Assembly: GCF_019320115.1 (NCBI RefSeq)
Contig: NC_089583.1
Span: 82,539,928-82,603,927, forward strand
Length of the DNA stretch: 64,000 nt
Source of the DNA: Miscanthus floridulus
Taxonomy: Eukaryota > Streptophyta > Magnoliopsida > Poales > Poaceae
Reading direction: 5' to 3'
Below are positions 1-11,505 of this stretch, piece by piece. The position numbers and the translations under genes are program-made. Each line of letters opens with the position of its first letter. The stretch's first letter is position 1. The notes under the pieces were generated by a model, which searched no databases, was not told where the DNA came from, and saw only the letters and a list, made by a program, of their open reading frames with translations.

Positions 1-2142
1 TGCCAGGCGACCGACAGAGGAACCTGAGCTCATTCTACCATGGAGCCTCCAGTGTAGGAGCCTCCAGCGGAGGGGGCGAGGAGGAGCAGGGGATGTCTTT
101 GATGAGGCGGAGGAGCATGAGGACCATGACCAGGAGGAATAGGAGGACCATGCTCATGGTCCAGCAGCAGCAGTAGGAGGAGGAGGAGGAGGAGGTGGAG
201 CAGGTGCAGCAGGAGGCGGGCAAGGAGGAGGAGACGCCGGTCCAGGAGGAGGCGGACGAGGACAAGGATGAGGATGGGGGTGGGATGGGAGCTACCGCTT
301 TCTTTAGTTCATCAGGTGTCTACTTGCGAGGACCCTCCACCCTCCCTTATCGACCGCATACTCGTCTACGCCCAGTGATTCACCTAGAGGGGCAAAGGTA
401 AGTGCCTTTGCATGTTATCACTTTTACTTCATATGCTATGTTTGATATCGAAATAGAGACTAATATGTTTTCTTAATCACTTCTGCAGGGGGTGGGAGAT
501 TGTGTCGGGGAACACTACCTCCCGCCATGTCAATGGCATCCTAGGTCTCCTGTGCAGGACCCACTTCCCTGGCATGGTCATGCATGCCGGGAACCTCAAG
601 CCCGCCTTCATGTTTGCCCACTACGAGTCCACCCCCCATGTGGAAGCAGGCACCGTGGCTGCGCTCAGTCATTCAGGAGTTCTGGGTAAGTCTTCCTCGC
701 ACTACATGGCTCAATACAACACATTCATTGGACTCTACTTGAAATAACTAATGCATACATCATGTCTGTATATGCAGGAGTACTTCAAACTTGACGATGG
801 ATTCGAGGGCACGACGGAGGCAGTGGCTAAGCGAGCTTGTAGGAAATGCGTCATCGACGTCATCATGAGGCGCGACTCTAGGCCATCATAGATTACTATG
901 GGACAAAGCTTGGACAGAAGGTCACCAAGAAGGACATCCGAGAACAAGACTTCACGCTGACCAAACCCCAGTTCCTTGAGGTAGCTAAAGAACATTAAAA
1001 TTGGTTCCTTTTGAGATTAAGTACGAATCACTTGTTTTTCTAATATGCCAACTACTTGATGACGTGTAGGTGATTCCTTGGTGGTGCACTAGGTGCCCCG
1101 TGGCTTGGGCAAAGATGGTGGACAGGTGGTTAAGCGCAGAGTGGGCCGCTCAGCACGCGGCTGCCTGGCAGCGGTGTTTGTTCATGCTAGGTGTATCACA
1201 CCATCAAGGCAACCGCAACCTCTTCGGATACGCCCGAGCATGGGTACGTGGTCATGTTTCTATTCTTCTTGCTTTCGTTGAACTCGGCAAAGAGTTCTAA
1301 TCATCTTGTTTTCATTCTTGCAGTCGGCAGCACATCAAGGCCAAGAGTGCTCCAACTTTGCTGCATTTGCCATGGCACACAATGGCAAGGCATCGTCCGA
1401 CGTCTCCTTCAACCTGGACGACCCGGCCGAGGCGTACACAAACTCAAGCGCCTACGAGAAAATCATAGAGTACACAGTGGTGGCAAGGTTGATCCATGGG
1501 CCAGAGTACGATCCACGGACTGACAACATTGATGCAAACACCGTCATGAGGATTGGACAAGGCAAGAAGCATGGCTGCTACTAGATTGGCGACAGCGTGA
1601 TTGACATGGCCTCTACTCCCACTCTCTCCCAGATTTGAGCACAGAGCACGATCGCCTCCTCACTCCCGGCGATACGCTCATGGCCGGGCACTGCACAGCA
1701 CCGGGTCGACACACTCCAGGTTATTCATGTTTTACTCGTCATACATTGATCTTTACACAACTCTATTTCATTTGCATTATTGTAACATTAGCTTTGCAAC
1801 AATTTGTAGGCCCAGGTGGAAGAAGCAAACAGGAGGGCACAGGAGCTGGAGCTAGGGTTGGCGCCCGAGCGGGCCACGCGGGAGGCCAACAAACTCGCCC
1901 AGGAGAAAAGGTTGGCGGACATTATCGCCTGGATGCAAACTACGACGGGTGCTGCTATGCCTCCTGGGTTAATGGGTCCACCTCAGCCTCCTCACTCTGC
2001 TACTCCAGTGAGTAATGTCACACATGCAAGGAATTGCTACAATCGCTATTCAACTAATCTTGTCTCATGCAATCTCTTCTCCTGTGTGCAGCCTCAGTCG
2101 GCGGGTTCGAACAACCCACCTCAGGGCACTCCGAACGAGTAG
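1..2142 (+). pseudogene. CACTA second gene (plant transposase, Transposase_24/En-Spm-like), 5' end missing
   Basis: This is a spliced CACTA-encoded accessory transposase whose start is off the window. Approximate exons by splice signals and homology to the gene at 44590-46560: up to 397, 489-685, 778-980, 1070-1241, 1324-1722, 1810-2010 and 2091-2142. The first exon encodes a Glu-rich stretch ending in a 'YLRGPSTLP' motif. The second contains 'RHVNGILGLL'. The third to fifth contain 'EYFKLDDGFEG', 'MVDRWLSAEW' and 'NFAAFAMAHNGKASSDVSF'. A helical Glu/Arg/Ala-rich segment near 1816-1950 looks like a coiled coil. Exon 2 needs a frame change near its end and a stop interrupts the third exon (near 889), so this copy is probably non-functional. 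Identification rests on family pattern, not a search. Confidence 0.7.
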
Positions 2143-2514
2143 ATGTTTCCTTCCCCGTCGTTAGCAGGATGGCCACATCAAGGGCCGCTTCAGTGAGTAG
2201 CGCTTGTAGTTTCATGTCTTGTTCTCTTCGCAATGGATTTCTGTCCGAGACAATGTTGTTGTCATGCATGTGTTATTGTGACATGTGGTGATGGATTTGA
2301 ACTACTTGTTGAATGATGTGGAATCTTGTCGAATAATGGATGGAATTACTGTGACATGTGGTGAACGGATGTGATTCATGTGGTATGTGTGATGGATTGT
2401 GACATATAAGGTGCTGGATGTGGTATATATGTGATGGATGTGATATATATATGTCATATGTTGTGTTTGCAGTGATCAAAAGCAAAAAACAAAAAAAAAA
2501 CAAAAAATTTTGGT

Positions 2515-3184
2515 CACTTTGCCGAATGTAACACTCGGCAAAGAGCCTTTGCCGAGTGCCTTTTGCCCTGGCACTCGGCAAAGCTGCCAAAAAATGCACT
2601 ACCAGGTCTCTTTGCCGAGTGCCAGTACCCTGGCACTCGGCAAAGCTGTGTACACTACCATGTGTTTCACAGCTTTGCCGAGTGCCAGGGCTCTGGCACT
2701 CGGCAAAGAATTTTCCAAAAAAATATTTTTTCTTTGCCGAGTGCTGTCTCAGCTAGGCACTCGGCAAAGATTTTTTTTTAAAAAACATTTTTTTCTTTGC
2801 CGAGTACCGATCAGGAAGGCACTCGGCAAAGGATTTTTCAAAAAAAATATTTTTTTCTTTGCCAAGTGCCAGGTCAGGAAGGCACTCGGCAAAGGATTTT
2901 TCAAAAAAAAGGAAAAGCTTTGCCGAGTGCCTTCCTGACCCGGCACTCGGCAAAGACGCCGTCAATGGCTGACGACCAATTTTCTTTGCCGAGTGCCGTC
3001 TTGGCACTCGGCAAAGCCTTTGCCGAGTGCCTGACAAACGGCACTCGGCAAAGAACCCTTCACCGGATGCGGCTTTGTCGTTTGCTCTTTGCCGAGTGTG
3101 GCACTCGGCAAAGCCTTTGCCGAGTGCAATAGGGCCTTTGCCGAGTGCCCCAGGCACTCGGCAAAGAGCGCGTCTCCAGTAGTG
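2515..3184. repeat. CACTA subterminal repeat array and terminal inverted repeat
   Basis: About twenty copies of CTTTGCCGAGTGCC occur here in both orientations, many as closely spaced inverted pairs that can form short hairpins, with A/T-rich spacers between. The final copy abuts the terminus CAGTAGTG at 3177-3184. Such arrays are binding sites for the element's own DNA-binding protein in the characterised En/Spm system (family knowledge). The next three bases, TGT, are the expected position of the 3-bp target duplication; the partner is out of the window. Confidence 0.9.
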
Positions 3185-3730
3185 TGTGAAGTTGTTTGAA
3201 ACCTGTTTGACACAAAACAACTCCAAACAGATCCTATAGGTGTTGCATAAGCTATGTCAAATGGGCCCCAATGCAAATTTCACTCCACTGTTTCCAATGC
3301 CACATCATCTTAAGGCCATTGAATCAAATAGAGTCTCTCGGTGCATAGCTTCATTTAATAGGCTACACATAGCATTAAATTATGATGCACAGATTTGGGC
3401 ACTCACATGAAATATAATGAAACTCTCTAGCCCTGAATGCTAATTTCAACATTTCATAGTTTTGGAAACAATATACAGCTAGTTTCATCCTAATAAAACA
3501 TGTCTCTTCTTCTTCTACATAAATTTCTTGTCATGTCATCATTTTAGCTTATAGAACTTCTCATTTAATGAGTTTGAAACCTCTATGAAAACCTCCACTG
3601 AGAATGATATAACACTACAACTAGAGTTAGGCTTGCCATGTTTGTAATTCGAGCGGATCTCCAAGCAAGCATAAGTTTCAATACACATGAGTAGCCAAGT
3701 TTCTTAAAGCTTAAGTTTTTCAAAAACACC
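3185..3730. other. Unannotated flank of the CACTA element
   Basis: This holds no convincing ORF, splice pattern or repeat boundary. Composition is ordinary intergenic grass DNA. Confidence 0.5.
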
Positions 3731-6245
3731 AAGGGCCTGTTTCGTACAGGCGTAGAGCTTTGGCTACAGCCAAAATTGCTCCAGTTGTGTCTTCTCTAAT
3801 GAAGCAACTATTTTTATTCTGGTTTCTCTGGCTAGAGAAACTAGTCAATCAACCGGTACTCTCGCATGGGCTAGAATTAGAAAAGACATACTATTTAATG
3901 CATTTGCCTAAGAAAAAGTTACATATATTAAATTGTATGTTTTTCTTGGTTTATTTTTCTACAAAATAGACATAATAGATGATTCGTAGACTATATCTAA
4001 TTATCATAAGCTTATTATTTTTTTCAAGGGACTGACTTATATATTTTTCATCCATATTAATATTTTTAATTTGCACGGCACCTATGTATATTTTAATACG
4101 CAGTTAGTTTGACACCTCACCATTAACTATTGTTGCCCTTGTTGCATCACATATTCTATGAAGTCATGAATCTAATTTTTTATTTTTCAAATTCGATTTT
4201 TATTGACTGATACAAAAAAAAATTTCCTCAAGTTGAAACACTTGTGCTTATTGTATCTTTTACTAACTCTCATTTTGCACTGTTTTAATATAAGGATTTT
4301 AGGTCGTAGAGTACATTCTTAAATACTACAAAAGCATACCCAATCATTTGAAACTTGCATCATATCACCTAAGATAAGTGATAAAGCTTGAAATGAGATC
4401 TCGGATGCGGTTATCAGTGCTAACATCAAGAGAATTTTAAATCTTAAACCTTATAATGATCGAATTTTTACTGTAAAGCAATGTTAAAGGTCCAAAAAAA
4501 TATAGCCACAAGTAGTCTCGCAAAATTCTAAAGATGATTGAATTTTCCTGTCAAGGAATTACATATGCAGTTATGATTATACTATCAATATAAACGTGTC
4601 AAACATTTAGTTAAAATATATAAATATATCTAAAGCAACAACCTATATAAATTATGTCATGGTTACTAATATGGTTTTTAAAATTTTGTTAGTATCATTA
4701 GTATATGAGTTGTTAAGGAAACAATTTTTTTATGAAACATAACATATATATTTATTGCTCATATATGCCGACACAACATGTATGCTTAATTAGTCAAATC
4801 TTTAATATATTAACAATGATAGAAGTGGGTAATGAACTAATATACCTGCTCTATGGTTATTTAAACAAATTTTAATAGGGGATATTGATTATCTTTTATA
4901 TGTATATTTGAGGGAAATTTTATTTAATTTTAATAATAAGATGAAAATTGGGTTACATAAGTTATCTATTGTAATAGGAATACATGTGTAATTAGATGCA
5001 AATTTAGGTCTGTTTTAGATCATGTTTCTTAATCGTTTATGTGGGTAGTTTAAATATAGAGTCATGAGTTATTTTACGTTGTTTTACGCAACAGCGGAGG
5101 CGGGTAATTATTTAGAAATTAGAATATATCAAATACTTATTATTATAAATGGTGATTAGATTATACCCAATTGATGGTAAAATGTTTTAGATTTTTGTAC
5201 GAATTTCTAGATTTTTTTTTCCTATTGTGTCTCGAGAGGATTAAAGTGAAAGCTCCATTAAGGACCTCTAGTTAGCATTTCTAATATTTATCTTTTTTTT
5301 GTAGCGTGATGTGTACTTGTTGAAATCTAATCGTCTTAAGATATATAAAATCTTGTTGCATCCCTTCCTGTGACTTTACAAATTATAGTTTAGCTTTCGA
5401 CTTTTAATCAAGTTGTGCAATTTTTTCCACATATTAAGTAGAAACTCTAATGCTTTTCAAAAAATAATTTTTATTAAAAAGATTTTAGGTCATAGTAGTT
5501 TTATTTTTTCGCATGTTAATTAAGTTGAAACTCAGATTACAACTTAGCACCGAGCTTGTAGAATTTATTATACCACGAAATTATATGTCTGCAGTATTGT
5601 TTTATATATCATAGAGGGCTGAAAATTATATTACCAATATTGATATGACATAATGTTTCAGTTAAAATATATACAATTATTTAAATAACAACTTATGAAA
5701 TTAATTATTATAGAGTATTAATATAATTTAAAGTGAATTATTGGTGTTATGTTATGGCTATGTGATTTGTTAATTAAACATTTTCCATGATTATAAGCTA
5801 TTACAATAAATAATTACCCTCATATATATATGTTTACTTGGCATAGATGGTCAAACATAGGGTTAAGGTTATTTAATTTCACAATTGTATAATTTAAAGT
5901 GAATTGTCGATGTTATATTATTGCTATGTGGTTCGTTAATTAAACATTTTCCATGCTTATAAGCTATTAAAATAAATAATTATCCTAATGTATATATATG
6001 TTTACTTCATATAGATGGTCAAACATAGCATTATTTCACAGTTGTGGAAGCTTATAATTTAAAAATATATATGTCTAGTACTTTATGGATATTTTTTGTA
6101 ATAGCACATATTAGCATTTACATATAGATTTGAGCGAGGTGGGGTAATTTAGATGGAATATGAGAGGGTTATTAGGAATTATGTTTCATAATGGCAAAGT
6201 GGGATAATTTAGATACAAATTTAGGGGGTATTTTGAAATACTTTT
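3731..6245. repeat. AT-rich degenerate repeat region, interrupted by the LTR element at 6246
   Basis: This very AT-rich stretch has no coding signal. Modules resembling 'gggtaatttagataCAAATTTAGG' recur near 4990, 6145 and 6200, and again beyond the LTR element at 18970-19060. The same sequence therefore continues at 18965 and the retroelement split it. A phrase near 5150-5290 (ending 'acctctagttag') has a diverged partner at 19085-19145. It could be an old non-autonomous element or diverged satellite-like DNA; termini were not found. Confidence 0.5.
5725..6056. repeat. Imperfect tandem duplication, about 166-bp unit, two copies
   Basis: Unit one starts at 5725 and unit two at 5891, both with 'aatttaaagtgaatt'. 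Both contain 'gttaattaaacattttcc', 'ataagctatta', a TA-dinucleotide tract and 'atagatggtcaaacata' in the same order. Divergence is visible but modest. Confidence 0.8.
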
Positions 6246-9200
6246 TGTCGGTGCAGAAAGTGACTAACTGGTGAATATTTGTAGTTTTGCTGCACGTTGT
6301 GATCGGAGGTGGCTTAGCACTCAATGACACATGATTTATACTAGTTCGGGCAACGTGCCCTACGTCTAGTCGGGGTCGGTCGGTGACTTTATTCTTGAGC
6401 CCAGGTGCTCGAAGTTTGTAGTGGGGTTACAAATGAGAAGGAGAAAGATGGGGTGTACAAGAGGTTCGGTCGGCTCCGACCGGAAGGGCCGAGAGTGATA
6501 GGAACTTTGCTATGAGCTAGGTGTTCAAGCGTGTGCTTGCGGTCGGAACTTGGTGGTTCTGAGGTTGTGAGCTATCGACCTAAGGAACTCTGGCCTACTA
6601 GAATCGGTCTTGGATCATCTGGTCCCCTCTGTTGGAGGGAGTCCATCCCCTTTTATAGATGAAGGGGATGGCTTTACAGGTGAGAGGGAGAGGGTACGAA
6701 TGTTTTTAAGCCTTGTTGCCCACGCATACGAGGATCAGACAGTGGTAGGCCTCCACAATGCTGTTGATGTCACTGTAGAATGTAAGGTGCACGTGGGAGA
6801 TGGTGCTGTCTTCTTTAGGAAGGGTTGACGTCAATACCTGCAAAAAACTATTTGATGCCTAGACGTATGTGAGGAGCCTTGCTATGTTCACCCGGTATGG
6901 TAAATCCTGGTGCCCATACCGCTATCGATGTCTAGGGACACGCGGGGGTTTTTTACCGTATGGAAGTTTTAGCGGCCCCTACAATACTATAGTGGGAGAC
7001 GTCGGCGCCTACAACACTATTTGTGTCAGGGTGGCTGTAGAGTGCTGTTTCGTGCAGGGTATGGTCCTTGGTATAGTGGTTTTGACTTGTGAGTCTTGCC
7101 TTGCCTTTCTCCATAGGCCTTCTGGTTCCTTCTGAGCGGGCGTCCCCGGTCGGATGGCTCCAGTCAGCTCTGAGTGCGCCGGTTGGAGAAGAGCAGTGAG
7201 CAAGGTTCCTACGAGCCCCGGTCGGAGGGACGCGGGGTCAGAGTCAGAAGTAGGGCTCAGGTGAAAGCTCTAGTTTGGTTTTGGTAAATTGATGAAACCT
7301 TAAGTGCTAACCTAGTTTATCAAGTGATCATGAGATAGGTAGCACACTCCAAGTGGTGAAGCAAATGAAGATCATAACATGATGATGATGATCAAGTGCT
7401 TGGACTTGAAAAGAAGAAAGAGAAAAATAAAAAGCTCAAGGCAAAGGTATAAACCATAGGAGCTATTTTGTTTTGGTGATCCAGACACTTAGAGAGTGTG
7501 ATCACATTTAGGATTGATAGCCATACTATTAAGAGGGGTGAATTTCATATCGGAATGCGGTTATCAAAGTACCACTAGATGCTCTAACTCATTGCATATG
7601 CATTTAGGATCTAGTGGAGTGCTAACACCCTTGAAAATGTTTGTGAAAATATGCTAATACATATGCACAAGGTGATACACTCGGTGGTTGGCATATTTGA
7701 TCAAGGGTGGTGAAGTTTGGGAGCAAGGGTAAGAAACTCCACCGGCGGAGTGTCCACCCATAGAGTGCGGATAGTCCAACGGTGCCACCGGCGCCCTAGA
7801 CACAAAAGAAGGAGATCACTGGGAGTGACCGGACACTGGCCACGGTTGGACCAACGTGTCCTGGTCAGATGTATCAGTGAAGACGCTGGTGTCGGTCAAA
7901 CGACCGAATGCTGGGTCGCTCTACGACCGGACGCTGGCCGGGTGCATTCGGTCAGTGCTGACGTATGCTAACATGAGGCGCACAGAGAAGACATTGAATG
8001 ATCGGACACTGGGTGAGTCCGATCAGGCATGACCGGACGCGCCCGGTCGTGAAATGTCGTGTTTGGAACCTTACTGGAAACAACCGGACGCTGAGATCCA
8101 GCGTCTGATCACTTTCTAACTGATGTGTCCAGTCAACTCAAGTGATCATTGAGATCAGGACATGTGGCTATCGTCGGGCGACCAGACGCTGAGGTCCAGC
8201 ATCTGGTCAACATGACCGGAGCGTCCGGTCAGCCCATGTTGTGCACAGTGAAGGGGTACAATGGCTCTATTTCATGGGGGCTTCTATTTAAGCCCCATAG
8301 CTCGCTCAAGCTCACTCTCTTGGCCATTTGCATTGATATAGCAACCTTGTGAGCTTAGCCAAAGCCCTCCCACTCATCTCCATCATTGATTCATCATCTT
8401 TGTGAGATTGGGAGAGAATCCAAGTGCATTGCTTGAGTGATTGCATCTAGAGGCACTTGGTGTTCGTGTTTTGCTGCGGAATTCACTTGTTACTCTTGGT
8501 GGTTGCCGCCACCTAGATGGCTTGGAGCAGCGAGGATCATCGAGCAGAGGTTGGAGATTGTCTCTGGCTCCGATCATGGTGATTGTGAGGGGTTCTTGAC
8601 CTTTCCTCGGTGGAGAGCCAAAAGGTACTCTAGTGGATTGCTCGTGGCTTGTGTGATCCTCATCTTGTGTTGGTTGTGCGGCACCCTATTGAGGGTTTGG
8701 CATGTGAAGCCAATTAGCGCGTGAACCTCCAAGTGAGTGAATCACCACAACGAGGACTAGCTTGCCGGCAAGCAAGTGAACCTCGGTAAAAAATCATTGC
8801 GTTCATCATTGATTCTGAAGTGATTGGTCTTCATTGTTATTCATCCTTGTGATTGATTGGTTCCTTCATCTACGCGGTGGTATAATCTTCTTGATCACTC
8901 TCTTTACATTACCGCAAACTAGTTGTCAAGTTCTTTAGTGTAGCTAGTTGTGAGAGCTTGCATGCTTGGTTGGTGTGGCTCTTTAATTAGCCATTAAGAG
9001 CACACTAACTAGAGTAGTGTCATAGCTATTGTGTGAATAGATACTATCTAAACTAGAATTGTGGTAGGTGGCTTGCATTTTGAGTAGGCTAGCGCAACAC
9101 TTGCTTCGCCTCATAATTGTCTAACCATTTTGTTAAGTGTTGTTGTAGAAATTTTTATTAGGCTATTCACCCCCCTCTAGCCATTAGGATCTTTCATCGG

Positions 9201-9428
9201 GGCAGGCCTTCCGATCGGAGAGGCCATCCAGAGGCAGCTGAAGCCCGAATTGAGTGCTCCGGTTGGAGAGGTGGGCCGAAGTAGCTGATGAGCAGGCGTT
9301 GCTCTTCTTGGGCCTGGCCTTCCGGTCGGTTGCTGGACCGTTCCTTTGCCCTATTGTTTTTAGACTCTTGGGCCGAGCCTTGGCACAGAAGCCGGTCCTC
9401 GAGGGACCCTGGGTTTATGAACCCGACA
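6246..9428 (-). repeat. 3' LTR (left copy) of the Tat-like element, split by a solo LTR
   Basis: This copy starts at 6246 with TGTCGG and ends at 9428 with GACA. Removing the insertion 7262-9196 and one target-duplication copy leaves about 1243 bp, matching the right LTR at 17727-18959 closely. A minus-strand TATA box (CTATAAAA) lies at 6651-6658. A polypurine tract next to its inner edge is not clear. Confidence 0.88.
7262..9196 (+). mobile_element. Solo LTR, Copia SIRE/Maximus-like
   Basis: This 1935-bp insertion begins TGAAAGCTCT and ends GGATCTTTCA. It sits exactly where the partner LTR reads continuously (gggctcggggcagg). Five-base flanks are TCAGG (7257-7261) and TCGGG (9197-9201), a target duplication with one change. 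The plus-strand 'ctatttaagcccc' near 8285 is a likely TATA region. The 3' sequence 'ttcacccccctctagcc' before the end is typical of grass SIRE-type Copia LTRs (family knowledge). No internal domain remains, so LTR-LTR recombination removed it. Confidence 0.82.
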
Positions 9429-10002
9429 GGAGCCCTCGAGACCACGGGTGATTCAGGTAGAATCGTCTGGGAGATTTTTGTCTTGTTGGTGGGTGTGTGT
9501 GAGTGCACCCGCGGGTGTAGCCCCCGAGCCCCCGGGCGGTTTAGGCAGAACTGTCTAGGGGGTGTTCTGTGCTATTAGGGGAAGTTTTCTATTTTGTCGG
9601 TGGGTGCGCGCAAGCGCACCTGCGGGTGTAGCCCTTGAGCCCCTGGGCAGGTTCGGGTGGATCCGTCTAGGAGGTGTTTGTTTTAGCGTGCGTGTGTGCG
9701 TGTTTTTGTTTGAGACAGAATTTAACCAAGGCGTCGTTGTGCAACCGAGGCATTTTTCAACTTACTGATCCCAGCATTGATGCGCGCCTTGGATCGAGTG
9801 AGGAAGTTAGTTCGGTAGTCAGAGAGCTCACTGATCCTGGCATTGGTGTGCTCTGCTGGTTTTGGAATGGTTAGTTTAGGGGATGGATGTGACCGTACCC
9901 GTGGGTCCTGGTGTCGTGGATCCCTAGCCTTGGCGTAGCTTGGACAGCCGAGGTAGTTCGTTCAGTTAGTTTTCACGTGAGTTCAGAGTCGTGGTCCCTT
10001 AT

Positions 10003-10258
10003 GCGTGAGTTTAGAGTCACGGTCCAAAGCCGTAGCCAGATGTCGTAGATTCTGTCGATGCGAGTTCAGGGTCGTGGTCCCTGGATTTCTTTGGAGTGTA
10101 GTCGGAAATGAAGTCGTTACATGAGTTCGGAGTCATGGTCCCAAGCCATAGCCGGATGTCATAGATTCTGTCGACGTGAGTCTGGGGTCGTGGTCCCTGG
10201 ATTTCTTTGGAGTGCAGTCGGAAATGAAGCCGTTACGTGAGTTCAGAGTCACAGTCCC
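10003..10258. repeat. Tandem repeat, about 117-bp unit, two-plus copies
   Basis: Within the Tat-like internal region, the phrases 'gagttYRgagtcRYggtcc', 'gtagattctgtcgaYg' and 'ccctggatttctttggagtg' recur in order with a spacing of about 117 bp. A third partial copy starts near 10235. Confidence 0.75.
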
Positions 10259-10864
10259 AAGGTTTTTTGGCATTTGAGCCCCCGAGCCTTGTCGAGCCAT
10301 CGTGGGGGTTCCTCACAACCAGAGGGGCTGAGTTTCGTCGCTTGTCCCGATCGCTCGGGCTCAAAGATTAGCTTGGTGAGCTCGCTAACGGGTGTGATCG
10401 AGTGGAATCCGAGTCCGTCGTTCATGATGGGGTCAACATAGCCCTCTTGTGACATTCCACTACTCCTTTACCTACAGCCCGACAGATGCCTAGGTCATTC
10501 TGGAGACTAACCCGGGTGGTCTAATGGCCTCCTCTTGATGGAGATTCTATGGGCTTAGCGAGAGGTTCAGGATCGAACGAGAAGGTTGAGATGACCCAAT
10601 TTGCCAGACCAGGCGAAGGCCGCACGGTGCTCATCTATGATTTTCTCCCCTGGCTCTATTGTTTGCTCATGTCAAATGAGGCAATCACCGCTTTGTGATG
10701 CAACATGGAGCGTTCTGGTGCATTTTGCTGCACGTGCGATGCTTAGTTCCCGAGCCCCTGGGCGATTCTAGGCCTGAATCGTCCAGGAGGCGTAGGCGTA
10801 TGGAATGAAGTGCACGTATGGATGTATGAAATGATTTATAAGGAAATAGAGGGGTTCGGTACTG

Positions 10865-11045
10865 CTCACCTTGATGGCTAATGCGACGGGGTTCAGAGGG
10901 CTTTAGTTAGAAGTGTCCAACCGAGATCTTGATGGCCTGGGTGATGGGGTTTTGGAAAGCTTTGGTCGGAAATGCCCTGACCGGAACCTTGATGACCTGA
11001 GTGATGGGGTTCAGAGAGCTTCAGTCAGAAACGTCCGACCGGGAC
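10865..11045. repeat. Short tandem repeat, about 60-bp unit, three copies
   Basis: Copies of 'cttgatggcctgRgtgatggggtt...ggtcRgaaatgYcc' follow each other near 10870, 10920 and 10983, each with small differences. This lies upstream of the plus-strand antisense ORF at 11506. Confidence 0.7.
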
Positions 11046-11505
11046 CTGTGTTCATCATTCGTGACGGAGTCGGCATGGCCTACAGGGGGCGCCCCTTCTC
11101 TTCCTTTCCTATCATTCGGTGTCTATCCTTACCTATCATTTGGGTTCTTCTAGGTCCAGCCTGGGGAAGTGGGGAGTTGCCTGTGTGCGGTGGTGCTTCG
11201 GTTCCTATACCCATCAGTGTGGTAGTGGTGGGCCATGGCCAGGCCACTGTCCCTTCTGATCAGGAGCCATTCCATTGGGTTGAGCATGTCTCATCGGTTA
11301 GGGCACGCCCTATCTGCATTAAATGAAAAAGAGAGAAATTCTCGCCCCATCATTCTGGCTTCCCCGATCGGCGCATCCTTTCATAACTGCTACTCCCTTT
11401 TCCTTAAGTAGGAGAGGGGAGAGGGTTTTTGTTCCGTTCTTTTGCCTGTTCTTCATCTACCGCCGCCTTCTCTCTTCCTTTTTGTAGTGAGCATTTCTGA
11501 GAGCC

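Larger units (their letters stand above)
1..3184 (+). mobile_element. CACTA (En/Spm) DNA transposon, right-hand part
   Basis: The element enters from the left window edge and ends at 3184 with CAGTAGTG, the inverse of a CACTACTG terminus. The last 670 bp are a dense array of the TTTGCCGAGTG / CACTCGGCAAA motif, the subterminal repeat of grass CACTA elements. Its second gene lies on the plus strand at 1-2142. The TNP2-type transposase gene and left terminus must lie outside the window. Gene order (second gene, then repeat array, then terminus) matches the mirror-image element at 43513-51530. The autonomous state cannot be judged here. Confidence 0.88.

Noticed and set aside
3731..3790. 'gggcctgtttcgtacaggc' as the terminus of a hAT or PIF-type element
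   Set aside because: It resembles some grass DNA-transposon ends, but no inverse partner or target duplication could be found in 3731-6245 or 18965-19402.
5725..6056. Possible satellite or centromere-type array
   Set aside because: Only two copies of the unit are present; no higher-order array.
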